Assembly (NCBI GenBank): GCA_028554755.1
Contig: JAPTOF010000001.1
Span: 39,885,501 to 39,949,500 of the forward strand
Origin: Cordia subcordata
Lineage: Eukaryota; Streptophyta; Magnoliopsida; Boraginales; Cordiaceae
Direction of reading: 5' to 3'
Length of the DNA stretch: 64,000 nt
Part shown: piece by piece, positions 34,501 through 46,389 of the stretch
How the letters are laid out: every line of letters starts with the position of its first letter
Numbering within the stretch: the stretch's first letter is position 1
The notes under the pieces: model-generated
Database searches by the model: none
Seen by the model: only the letters and a program-made list of their open reading frames with translations
Told to the model about the DNA's origin: nothing
Program-made: the position numbers and the translations under genes

Positions 34501-34573
34501 AATCATATTCTCCATTTTTTTTTTCATCTCACAAGTTTTATATAAAATTTTCAACTGTTCTATTCTTTTCACC

Positions 34574-35527
34574 ATGTCAACAATACTATACCAAGGTCTG
34601 CAATCATATATGGAGTCTCAAGTCATTGAGACCACAACACTAAAGCTCAAAGTTGCTTCCATGGAGCTCAGCAGAGGTCCTTTCATGGCTGCTTCTGACA
34701 CAATGGAAATCAAAGAGAAATACCACCATCAAGAAATCAACAAGAAGACAACAAATGGCGGCTGGAGCTTTCTCCAATGCCTTTCCAACATTTCTTCAGC
34801 TCCAAAAGAAGCAAATGAGAAACAGAGCTCATATGAACACCCTTTAGCCAAAAAATCACCAAAACTTAGCCAGGAAAGCCTGGAGTTGTGCACCGAAAAC
34901 TTGGGAAGCGAAACAGGTTGCGAATCATTCGCCTCTGGCGATTCAGCCAGTGAGAGATCCTCTGTTTTGGAGCAATTCATGCTGCCTGGAAGACAAATGG
35001 AGTCGAAAATTAAGGCGAGTTCGCGTAGTTTTCCGCCTCCATTGACAAGCATAAGGAGCTCAAATCCTCTTCAAGTCAAATCACACCGCGAAAATGGCAG
35101 ATTGATCATCGAAGCCATTGAAACCCCATCAATAAACACTTACCTTCAAGCTGAAAGAAGCAATGGCCGCCTCAGGCTAAGCTTCTGGAAAGACTCTGCC
35201 ACAGATTTTGACTCAGAATTGACCAATCAAGAAATTGACCAAGAAGAAACCATAGGTGAGTTTGAAAGTGACATTGATGAAAATGAAGATAATAACAATT
35301 ATCAAGAAGAACATGACGAAGAAGAAGAAGAACAAGACGATGAACAAGAACAAGAACAAGACCAAGAACATGAACATGAGTATGATGCTTACATAAGCAA
35401 TAAGGACATGGAGGGGAATTCATTAAATCATGAGGTTGAAATTGGAATGGAGAATTTTCAAAGGCCAAGCAGATGCAAGGAAGGTGGATTGTGTAATTGG
35501 AAGCCTTTGTGGGTGGCTACTTCCTAA
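34574..35527 (+). CDS. FAF-like: FANTASTIC FOUR (FAF)-like protein
   Basis: Intact intronless gene of 317 codons. The plant-specific FAF domain lies at about residues 152-206: SFPPPLTSI, then HRENGRLIIEAIETP, then LQAERSNGRLRLSFWKD, all in the expected order. A very acidic, Gln- and His-containing low-complexity stretch (about 219-271) follows, then a conserved short end CNWKPLWVATS. In Arabidopsis, FAF1-FAF4 limit shoot meristem size by acting on the WUSCHEL-CLAVATA3 loop; a larger FAF-like paralogue is also known. Which member this matches cannot be told. The start is chosen because it is the first ATG after the TATA-like box. No signal peptide or membrane segment is visible. No intron is expected for the family, in agreement with the open frame. 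Confidence 0.9.
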   Translation: MSTILYQGLQSYMESQVIETTTLKLKVASMELSRGPFMAASDTMEIKEKYHHQEINKKTTNGGWSFLQCLSNISSAPKEANEKQSSYEHPLAKKSPKLSQESLELCTENLGSETGCESFASGDSASERSSVLEQFMLPGRQMESKIKASSRSFPPPLTSIRSSNPLQVKSHRENGRLIIEAIETPSINTYLQAERSNGRLRLSFWKDSATDFDSELTNQEIDQEETIGEFESDIDENEDNNNYQEEHDEEEEEQDDEQEQEQDQEHEHEYDAYISNKDMEGNSLNHEVEIGMENFQRPSRCKEGGLCNWKPLWVATS

Positions 35528-35700
35528 AGCTTTTAACTTTTTCTTTTTTTCATTTTTTTTACATGAAATTCAACAATTTTTTTTCTTGGGCTTGTTGTTT
35601 TACCCTTTGTTTTGGTCCCCCTTTTCTTTGCATATTCCTTTTGTTTCTTTATTTACACACACACACACACATTCACACACATTTTTGCATGTTAGTGGGT
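35528..35700 (+). repeat. 3' flank of FAF-like gene with (CA)n microsatellite
   Basis: T-rich sequence follows the stop, with a (CA)n run at about 35653-35682. It probably lies in the 3' UTR. Confidence 0.6.
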
Positions 35701-36792
35701 AGTTAATACCGTTAACATGGCGGCCTCATCTTCAATGGTTCACTTTGTGTTTGAAATATCCTGCTCCATTAAGAGTATAGCTCTGGGAGCAGATTTTATT
35801 TAAGCCTAGCTTGCCTTCATTGCAATCGATCTTGTAAAAGATGAAGTAGCTAACTATATATTAAATTATCAATTTTACTTATGAATTATTAAAGATATTT
35901 TTGGGGGTTCTTTATCAAGTTTTTGACAATGTCTATTTTCCTCTTCGTTTTAATTTTGAAGCAATTTTTGCTCTAATTATACATTTGCAGTTTTACTTAT
36001 GCACGCTGATCCAGTGGTTTTAAAATTAGTGTATATTTCCTATTTAATTTTAAAATAGTACATATTTTCTCTCATATTTTACCCTTATGTCGGGAGTCGA
36101 TATATAATCTTTTTGAAATCACAAGCATATTAACAAGTTTTGAAACTACAAGTGTTTATTTGACTTTTTTAAAACTCGGTCGGTGAAATGCTTTTAACTA
36201 TGTAAACTTTTTATGGGGAAAAAAAGGTGGAAGTGGCCTTGATTGGGGATAAAATGAGGGGTAAATATTTAAGATAATTTGATATGTTACGGGTAGCAGA
36301 CAGAAGTCTTTTTGTTTTTTTTTTCCCTTTTTTTTTTTTTGGTTTTAATTCCTCTACTCCCAATCCAATTCATCTTCAATTTGATTCTAAGACCTCACAA
36401 TTGTCGAATATGCCAAATATAAATACGGCACGCAATAATATACAGATACACAGAAATATTTAAATTGAATAAAAATAAATCTCATGTGCTTCCCGCGTTT
36501 TACGACTCTCAACAACAATGAGTCAAACCGTTAAATTTGTTCACCTGACCTAGCCCGCGGGTAAACCTATAGTTTTGCCACGTCATCAAGGAGGACATGA
36601 TTAGGTTAAATAAACACAAAACTAGTAACAAGTGATCCCCCCGCGTATGCCGGAACTTGACAAGCTCATTTTCAGGAGAAACATGAGGAGAGTACTGTGT
36701 TAAAACAATGATGTCAGCAGCCTTTGTCAATTTCGACCCAAACAATGCAGCAACGTATTCAATCTTGACAAATCACCTTGTCTCTCAGGAAA

Positions 36793-36841
<49 letters not shown>

Positions 36842-39290
36842 CTTTTTTGACAAGGACAAGCACAATCATCTCCGAGGTTAAGCAAGAGAAAATGTAATAT
36901 TAATGTTGTATAATAACGGAGGAGATTGAAGTAGCCGCCTCGCCTTGTTAGACAGACCATGGAATCCAGATTATCTGCGTCACTTTCATTCCTTTCATAC
37001 ATAAATTGGAATTTTGATTGATATGGCTGGACCTTTTCTTAGTCCTCGTTTGTAGGCTGCATGCTGAGATTAATTATTGTTGTGTCACAAATGCTACAAT
37101 TGAAAGCGCTAATGCAAGGGACAACGTTGAGTTTGTCGTGTCAGCCAAATGAAAGGTCGAGACATTAAGATGCGTTTGAGATACATGTGGAATTAATTCA
37201 GATTCGAATTTTTTTTGTATTTGAATTACTGGACAAGATATTTCACTTTGACATAACTCTCTCAAAAGATTGAGCATGTGCTTCTTTTGAATAAAATGAG
37301 TAATTTATACACACTAATCATATAAGATGAAATAGGATACTTATTAAGATTGAAGAATTTTTTTTTTAAAAGGATAAATTAATTAAATTAAGATGGAAAG
37401 TTTAATTTGAGCGATACATTTTGAGTGATATATAATTAACATGGCTGAAAGCAAACATGTATGGGGCTTCAACACACTAGTGATCTTGGTTGGAGGAAAA
37501 AGAGGTTCCTCTAGTAGGTCAAAGTATTTAACTGCTCCTTCATCGTCATAATAAAACAAGAAACTAGTATGATTTTGGAACACTTGCTCCGAAAAATGTG
37601 CTTCTTAGATTTGGAATCTTCGCACTTAACCTTCTAGATGGGCCAGGTTAAGGTGCGTGTAGGTTTCACAAGTACGTAGAACCTTATAAATCCCCACGAA
37701 TATATATATGGATGTTACTCTTTTCAAAACACGCGTAATTTTTTTTTTTTTTAAATCTCCCTTAAATTTAGTATTCATCATTGAGAAAAGAAAGAACCTC
37801 TTGGGAGCTGATGAATTGGATTCCTATCCATTGTGAGAAGTCATTGTCACCAATATATACTTGGTTCTCATTTGGGAGCGTCATCTTGTGAAGAAAAGAG
37901 CACATGTGATATTGGTTCATCCACGATAAAGATTTGCATCCCCTAGTCTTGTGACATTTTTAAAGAAATAATAATAATAAAATATAACAATTTAAATACA
38001 ATAAAAATGACTTAAAATTAAATAATTATGTTATCATCACTTAACCAACATTAATCTTTTCCGTAATCGAATCCTAACAAGAAGATCCCTGTACCTGTGC
38101 CGTGCAGGTTTGGACCAAAACCTATCTGTCTTTGTTTTTCTTGGTCGGAAACATAACTGTCCACACTGGGTTATATTTCACGTGTAATGCTCAAACATCA
38201 TAATATGTTGCCCACTTCTCGAAAGTCTTTTTTCTCTGATAAAATCTCAATGCTCAGGACCAACTTGCTGCAGTTTGATCACGTACATGTGGAATGGGGA
38301 CCTGAGGAGCTTGTACATCGAGCTGTGGGCGTCCCCAACTTGCAAGTTAGGAGATTTGATCTATATCACTTTTTATACGATATCGCTAATTCTTCATCTC
38401 TTATTCAAAAGATCATGTAAAATAATTAGAAGGTAAAATTTGAGTAATATAATTCAAGTGACTGATACAATTGGTGTTTAATTTCCTCTCCGATGTTATT
38501 GAGCACGGATCAATTGTCCAGTGCCTAATCTTGATGAAATAAAAGATAACGTAGCTAGCCTTTTATTTATAATATTTATCTGTATCATGAATGTTATATA
38601 ATTACTAAACAACAGGTTTAACATATTCCCAATTTTCGTTCACTGATAACACAACTCATAGCCACCGCCACCGCCACCGCCACCGGCATTAATAATCCTC
38701 GAAGCTTGGTAGGGATTTTTGTGCCGACAAAAATAAACAAGAAAAAGCGAAGAGCTATGATTTAGTGAGGAGCTTTATCCTGAAAATTTTCTGGAAAGAA
38801 AAAGGGCAAAAAAAAAAAAAAAAGGTCCTGACATTTTTCACATGCAATTAATGAGAAAAAGGTTCCCTGCAAGATTAGGGCGGTTCATGATCGTTGAGCC
38901 AAAACATCCATTCAAAAGGTGAAAGATGCCATATTTTGTTTAGGTTGTTATTAGGGAAAAAAAATAAAAAAAAGTAAAAGTCTTGATAAATTTTGGATAG
39001 ATTATAATTAAGAAAAATGTAAAAAAAGAAACATAATTATATTTTTTAAAACATAAATTATATGATTTATTGAATGGTCATGATTTTCCTATTTAGATCT
39101 AAAGGTCTAAAACCCACCTCCGAATCATTTGGAGAAAACTTTACTAAAAGAGGATCCGAATCCTTCTTGTCCCAAAAAAAAAAGGACGATCCTCTCTTTT
39201 TTTTTTTTTTGCGCTCTATTTTATGTTACGTCACTTTTTCTCTCTTCTCTCTTCAAGTATCCCTTTCTCTTTCTCCATCTCTGGTCGCAT
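35701..39290. other. Intergenic DNA without a gene
   Basis: Contents: AT microsatellite at 36796-36836 and a (CCACCG)n hexamer run at 38661-38682. Short open frames match no known family. Confidence 0.5.
36796..36836. repeat. (AT)n microsatellite
   Basis: About 20 consecutive AT dinucleotides. Confidence 0.95.
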
Positions 39291-39293
39291 TTA

Positions 39294-39481
39294 GGGCTCG
39301 TTCGAATAGGTTTTTTAAAAAATATTTTTGGTGACCTTTTAAGAAAGTATTTTTTAAAAATTTAAAAATTTTAGCTTTTAAAAAAATTATATTTTAATTT
39401 TTAAAAAAACAAGTTAAATAATTATTAAGAAAAAAATATTTTTTTTTCAAGAGAAAAATACTTTTTCTAACCAACAGGCCC
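39294..39481. mobile_element. Tourist-like MITE, degenerate
   Basis: 188 bp with ends GGGCTCGTTCGAATAGG and CTAACCAACAGGCCC, and flanking TTA (39291-39293) versus TTG (39482-39484). The interior is A/T homopolymer-rich, like the element at 25.1 kb. Confidence 0.6.
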
Positions 39482-39484
39482 TTG

Positions 39485-41095
39485 AGGATTTGCCTACAAT
39501 TATATTATAAGACTGTCATACGCCTAAGACACACACAAAATAAAAATTAAAATAATAATAATAACAATAATAATAACGATAAAGGCAAAAAAGAAATGAA
39601 AGAGTGTGTATGTCATACTAGCATCTTTCCGGCGATTGACCAATTAGCTAGGTATATATCCAGGGCAAATTTAGGAATTTTATTTCGTGCATTTAACATC
39701 TTTTTTTGTACTAAGTCATGTATGGTTATTTATGTGTATATTTAGTTGATATATTAATTTTTTTTTTCTCTCTTCCTTCTTTTAACTTGCTGATAACTAA
39801 TTATGGCGGAGGCATTAAATGGTGAAGAGAGACGGTTCGGTAGGTAAGGAATGGGAAATCATAAAAGACGACTTCTTCATTAGTGAAACGAAGGGCTTAA
39901 TAGTATCAGTGATTCTTAGAGTCGGTCTAAATTTCTAAAGCCTTAAGAAATTAGTCAAGATAGATGACAGCATCTTTTTCCTGTCTTCTTAGCGGGAGAG
40001 AAGTTTTCTCTTATGGCCTTCAATGTATAGGATATACATAGAGAATGAAGAATAAATACTGTTATAGCAAATGAGTTCCTCACGGTACAGAAGAACAGGA
40101 AAATGGAAAAAAAACTATGCACAACCAATTCCTTGCGCCTTAAGTTAATGTATGCAGCATGCACATGGTATAATTTGAGTACCTAATGCATGTAATGTTT
40201 TATATACAATAAACTGGTGATTGTAGTTGGATTATGAGTAAGAAAGTGGGGTTTCCATTATCCACAGTGAAAAAGGCTTCACTAGATGGGGCAGACGAGT
40301 CCTTCATAACTAAGGAAGACAAATAATTAATTGATTATAAACAAATTAAATGGTCAGAGTCTCATCTCAGGTCTCTATCTCTAAAGCTATATATATATTT
40401 GTTCATCCCCATCTTTAGCAGAAAAAATGAAGTGAGAATACCAAATGCGTTATAACATGGGCTTTGCTCTTTTTAAATTCGACTAATCTAAGCACTATGT
40501 AAAAAGTTCTCATTGATTTAGAAAGAGCTGAAACGTTAACTTGCAAATGAGATCTCTATCTGTTGTTAAGCTTAAAAATAATTATCTTGAAATCGGCCTT
40601 TGACCTCCCTTAAAATGAAAAAATAATTGCCTTAAACTGTGTTTAATTGTTCCCAAACTGAAGCCTTCAAATCTATAAGATAGGACAATCCAAGCCCAAC
40701 GGGTTGATTAGTATCTGAGTGTTAATTTCCCAAAAATTTCGCCACCTGCTTTTTTTTTTTTCCTTTCTTTTTTCCTCCCATATGTCACGCTATTACAAAA
40801 TCTCTAGATTTCTATTCTCAACCAGAATATAATAAGTTCTTTGTTAAGAATTATAAGAGTACTGTATATGTGACCGTGTCCACGGCAGTGGTTGTTTTAT
40901 TATCGACTACAGTATTTTGTTACTATTTATTATTTATCTTATTCTCTATTTCTATAATCTATTATGGGTATGCTATTAGTTTCGATTTAATTATAAATTA
41001 ATTCATGTTTAATAAATATTCATTTGTAAATTTCAAAATGATCCATGACTAGATTTGACATGCTCTATATTAAAAGTAAATAACCAAACAAAGTA
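39485..41095. other. Intergenic DNA without a gene
   Basis: No coding or clear repeat features beyond AT-rich runs. Confidence 0.5.
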
Positions 41096-41099
41096 TAAT

Positions 41100-41356
41100 C
41101 ACTATAAAAATAATAATAAATTTGAGACGAAAAATTTATATTTCAAACTTAAAGATTTCCGTCCCAAAAACCCTCGTATCAAATTTTTAGACGGAAAACT
41201 CCTTCTCTAATTGACACAAAAAATCTTCTGTCTCAAATATGTATTAACTTATTATCAAATTTTCTGTCTCAATTTGAGACAGAAAATTTTTACCTCAAAT
41301 CTATCTCAAATTAAGATGAAAAATTTCCGTCTCAGATTCTACGATTTCTACTTGTG
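41100..41356. mobile_element. CACTA (En/Spm)-type MITE
   Basis: 257 bp beginning CACTATAAAAA and ending CTACTTGTG (reverse complement CACAAGTAG), flanked by a perfect 3-bp AAT duplication (41097-41099, 41357-41359). The inside carries several direct and inverted copies of TTTGAGACGGAAAATTT-like subterminal repeats. It has no transposase and would need one supplied in trans. Confidence 0.75.
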
Positions 41357-42417
41357 AATATATACCATTTAAAAAAAAAACCGTGCAGAGCAAAGAATAT
41401 GATTAAATTCGTTATTTACTACTGAAAATAAATATTTTCAATTAAATCTAATATTTACTATTAAAAAGATAAATTTGTGCAGAACACGATTATACAAGCA
41501 CCAGTAAACATACATGCTTTCTGAATTAGAAAAGTCTATGATGCATGCATGCTTTTCCTGAAAGCAATAAATCGCTGTTTGTATTCTTTTGATTCCATTG
41601 TGCAAGACACGTTGTAATTTTATCCGCTCCAAAGATTGGGTCATAAATTCCATCGTCATCTTTAGAAAGTTATTGGCGCCGACCTTTTTCTTCCAGCTTT
41701 TCCATCAATTAATATTGTCTATAAGTGCGTAAACTCATGTTCCAACACGAAGAAAATAGTAAATTAAATTCCATACAAAATGATGCATGCATTTTATCCA
41801 CACATTTGAATGCAATCATTTGTCTTGGTTATCCATGCAATCCCGTAACATTTTGAAGCGACTTGATTTATTAATTTACCATAACAATATCAAATAATAT
41901 AATAAGTTGCTTTTAACAGTTTTTTTTTGAAGAGATAGTAACTTAATCTATATCTGTATATATACATATATATATATATATACATATATATAACAGACCT
42001 TGCATGTAATATTACTAAGTAACGCTACCAGTTTTGTGTCACGTATATACTGCTCCACTTAATTATTTAAAATAAGTTTCTACTGCATCGATTCTCGAAA
42101 TTAATATATGGACATTATAGTTATGTTGCTTAAATTATGCAATCAACTTAATTATTTATTTGTTGTTCAATTCGATTTATTCCCTTTCCTGCACTCAAAA
42201 ATCTTTCTTTTTTCTTCTTCATATATTATTTACACATAATAATTAGACTAAGATCATGGTTAAATAATTATTTTAGTATCATATTTAAGCTCATACATTC
42301 CAATATCACCCATAGCAAATAGATTCACTTCCTTTTTGTTTTAAATAATTGCAATTCGATCGTTTTTTTATCACCACAATTTCTCTGTAATACCATATTG
42401 TTATATCTTGCAAATTT

Positions 42418-42538
42418 CAAAATTTTGCATATATAGGGAAATCACATGTATGTTGCCAATTTTTGTCAAATTTATTTTGATTTACACACTAATTGCTGCC
42501 GAAATCATTGGTTATAGGTGGTTTCTCTTAAATTATAC

Positions 42539-42579
<41 letters not shown>

Positions 42580-42785
42580 TGGTGTTATTTCCCTTACTTT
42601 TGCCTCAATGTATAGCTTTTCGAGATATAAGGTATAAAAAAATTATTTATTATTTTACTATCTTGCACATCTATTTAAATGTCAGTTCCTCGTATGTGGT
42701 TTGGGTTGTGCTCAAAATTTTGCATATATAAGGAAATGACATATATGTTGTCAATTTTTGTCGGATCTATTTTGATTTACACACT

Positions 42786-42816
<31 letters not shown>

Positions 42817-42977
42817 TATATATGTATATATATGTATATATTCATCGTGTTATTTCCCTTACTTTTGCCTTAGTGTATAGCTTTTCGAGAGGGAAGGTAC
42901 AAAAAAAATTATTTATTATTTTACTATCTTGCATATCTATTTAATGTCAGTTCCTTATTTGTGGTTTGGGTTATGTT
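42418..42977. repeat. Tandem duplication with a ~295-bp unit, each copy holding an AT microsatellite
   Basis: Copy 1 is 42418-42712 and copy 2 is 42713 to about 42977. Both run CAAAATTTTGCATATATA, then TTTTGATTTACACACTAAT, an (AT)n tract, TGTTATTTCCCTTACTTTTG, TAGCTTTTCGAGA and GTGGTTTGGGTT. The AT tracts differ in length and interruptions. Confidence 0.9.
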
Positions 42978-43679
42978 TATTTATCTCTGTTATGGTATCT
43001 TTATCTCGATTTTCTGTTTTTTATTCATATTTTTATTTTTCATTTAAACTTCCCGTCTAAAAATACATTTTTTATAATGTTATTTTAATCACTGTTAGAA
43101 TGTTATTTTTTTACTTTCTATTAGCACGTTGCTTTTTTTTTTTTTACTAAACTGGAATGATTTATTACATGAAAAAATATTAAATATATTTTTAGAAAAT
43201 GGAAGTAAGCCTTTCTTCCATTTTGAGAAGAATATGTAAAAATATAAAATTCTTCAAAATCTTTTTTTAATCTGTAATTTAATTTTAGACCCTAAACGTA
43301 ATTCTACCAATAGATAAATATATAAGCACTTGACTACTTAAAATGTTATCATATATATTGCAGTATATTCATTATATGGTATTTAAAGCATAGTGACATT
43401 GTTAATTTCTATTTATTTTGATAAAATATAGCAAGTTATTCTAGATCATATAGAAAAGTTAGTTTTAATACTACTTGGCTATATGTAGCGATAATGGGCT
43501 TTTTCTACTATATAGTTACAAATCTCTTTATTAGGTAGGTTTAGTTGTTTTCTCCAATACAACGTATTATTAAGCGTATGTGTATTATTATTTTTTAATT
43601 TATTAAAAAATAGTTCATATAATTTGTTTGAAACATTTAGATGGATAAAAAACTAAATTTTTTTTAAATATATCAACCT

Positions 43680-43721
43680 ATGTATGTCACATCACGTGCA
43701 ATCGCTAGGGTAACATACTAG
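43680..43721 (+). mobile_element. Helitron-like 3' terminus
   Basis: ATCACGTGCAATCGCTAGGG then TAACATACTAG (CTAG at 43718-43721) followed by T resembles a Helitron 3' end, though the hairpin is weak. A Helitron-like 5' sequence of the family at 44.4 kb begins directly after it. Confidence 0.45.
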
Positions 43722-44372
43722 TATAAGTTAAACTCAAAGGAGCTCAAAGAAGAGTACCACATTAGCGCTTATCTATTTGTCAAGTCATTATAAATTATAT
43801 TTTTAATATTATTACATTATCATAAATCTATTTATCTATATATATATATATATATAGTAGTGTTTAATTATATTTATGCACCACTTTCTAATATCATCAT
43901 TGCAATGGAGTTACAAGATATTTAATTATATTTATGCACTATTTATATATTTCTATTTAATTAAGTTATGCATCATATCCTAATTTAAAAAAAAAATAAA
44001 AATAAGAATAAAAAATAAGAATGAAAAAGCACTAGAATTGATTAAATTATATTTTTAATATTATTACATTGTTATAAATCTATATATTATAGTGTTTAAC
44101 TATATTTATGCACTACTTCCTAATCTCATCATTTCAATGTAGTTACAAAATATTTAATTATATTTATGCACCACCTATATATTTCTTTTTAATGAGTTTA
44201 AAGTGATAAAGTCTAAAAAAACTCATTAATTTAATTAATTTATGCATCATATCCTAATTAAAAAAATAAAAATAAGAATAAAAATAAAAATAAGATTAAA
44301 AAATCTCTAGAATTAATTTTTATACATATTTAGAAATAATAAAAAATGCACAAAATTTAAAAATAATAAAAA
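43722..44372. repeat. Helitron-related segment containing a ~252-bp tandem duplication
   Basis: It begins TATAAGTTAAACTCAAAGGAG, homologous to the terminus at 44.4 kb. Inside, a unit starting TAAATTATATTTTTAATATT at 43791 repeats at 44043, with TTTAATTATATTTATGCAC and TTATGCATCATATCCTAATT in both copies. No 3' terminus is seen before the next element starts. Confidence 0.6.
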
Positions 44373-44898
44373 TCTCTATCTATCTATCTATCTATAGATT
44401 CTATATATAAAAGTTAAATTCAAAGGAGCTTAAAGAAGGGTACAACATCAGCACCTATCTTTTTGCCAAGTAAGTAGAATTAATAAAAAGTTTTTTTTCC
44501 CTTTGAACAAATTTATCTCATTTGAAAAATTAAGAATTGATATAATTTTTTTATATTAATTATTTTATCATAGTATGAGAAAAAAAAAACAAAAACAAAA
44601 AAAAAAGAAAATTACCCCAAAATTGAGAGGATGATGTGTCGGAATTGGACATAATATCCTGCTAAATAATTGAACCCTTTTAACTTCCCATACGTGCAAC
44701 AAATGCACCAAGAACGAAGATAAAGGTATATGGCTCCCCATATATTAATTTTAAACGACCAACAATATAGATTTGAATTCATTACTTAGAGGAATAATTT
44801 TATATGTAAGAATAGATCAGAACTTATAGAAAAAAATAAGTCAATAAATTAAGAAAAAGAAATAAACTCGTGTGAAGCACAGGCTCCGGTGATACTAG
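44373..44898 (+). mobile_element. Non-autonomous Helitron-like element
   Basis: The left end A|TCTCTATC...TATATATAAAAGTTAAATTC resembles plant Helitron 5' ends (TC start). The right end reads CGTGTGAAGCAC then GGTGATACTAG (CTAG ends 44898) followed by T, the A|T insertion context expected. About 526 bp and no coding capacity. The exact 5' base is uncertain. Confidence 0.55.
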
Positions 44899-45476
44899 TT
44901 AATATTATATATGTACACAAACGCTTCACATAAAGACTATGTTCATTGCACATACATAATAAATAGTATAATAAATTTCTCTTTAATAAGTAATTAAATT
45001 TTTCGATGAGATGATTCTTGTCAATTACCAATCAGCTACATGATGCATTATCTACTACAAATATTTTCCAATTTATATGTCAAAAGAATTCAATAAATTG
45101 TCCTAGTTGAATAAAGCTTACCCTTCTTTAGTAAAAAACGGCCATCATTGATTTATCAGAGAAAAATGCAAGATTTACCATTGACAAAATTAGGATTTGT
45201 TAGTAAAGCTAGTACACTATATATTTCCTCTTCTTTTCATATATAACGAACAATTCGATGCATAAAATTCCTATTACGTGTGCAGTTAGAGAAATTGTAA
45301 CATTAGAAAAATATATGAAGAGGGGAAAACATGTCAAAAAGATATAACATTACGGCAATGACCAACCAATTGGCATCATCGTCAACAAAAACTTTTGCCT
45401 TTGTGATTTAAATTCAAACAACCAATTTTCCAATAACTTGTCCACCCATGACTTATATATACATATAAATATACAT
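44899..45476. other. Intergenic DNA without a gene
   Basis: No supported feature before the minisatellite. Confidence 0.5.
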
Positions 45477-45541
45477 ACATAAATATATATACATATATAT
45501 ACATAAATATATATACATATATATACATAAATATATATATA
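45477..45541. repeat. 24-bp AT-rich minisatellite
   Basis: The 24-bp unit, ACATAAATATATAT followed by ACATATATAT, occurs at 45477 and 45501, with a partial third copy from 45525. Confidence 0.85.
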
Positions 45542-46289
45542 TCCTCTGATCATTAGTTTTGGATAATTCACGCAAACTGCGTTTTAGGTCCCTCGTCAAT
45601 GCTTACCCTTTTATTTTCTTTCACATTTCATCACGTGTGGATAATAATATATTATCGACCAATAACAAACGAAAGCTAGTCACCAGCTGAAATTTATAGA
45701 TCTTGAAGAATGATGACCAACTTAAAAAAAAAAGAAAGAAAAAAAAATAAGTTATTAGGAAAACAATATGATATAACGAGAATTTTGCAAAAAGATGAGG
45801 CATACCTTGAGATTTATTGGAGACATTAATTACCTGACAAATTCTTAGGCATATCCTTATTACTTAAATAAAAGATTTGTTCATCAACAAAATTTTAAGA
45901 AATTTCAGCTTTTTTACAATGAGAGATTAATTTTAGACAGAATTGCTCAAGGGTAAAAAAAAAAAATGATTAGCTAAGAATTATCTTAGGAGACATTTCA
46001 CCTGTCTATCTTTTTCCAAAAGTATAAGAAAGGGTGTCAGGGCAGGTAATTAAGTGACGGACAAAGAAAAAGATGGTTTGCTCAACATTGGATATGAAAG
46101 AGAATGATAGAGATTTGCTTTTTGTGTAAAAGAGTTGAGCATTATGCAATAATATCATTAAATTGGAGAAAGTGATCAACAAAATGAAAATCTGCCACCT
46201 GAACAGTACAGTTTTGTACTCGGGAATACTTTTTCGACATGTAATCTAGCTAGAGGATATTGTTGAGTGAATCTGATATATCTACATCT

Positions 46290-46383
46290 CATCATATATA
46301 TATACATATATATATGTATACATATATATGTATATGTATACATATATATATACATATATATATATATGTATATATATATATAT
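46290..46383. repeat. Interrupted (AT)n/(TACA)n microsatellite
   Basis: Alternating TATATA and TACA/TGTA units over about 94 bp; self-complementary and likely to form cruciforms. Confidence 0.9.
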
Positions 46384-46389
46384 TATCTC

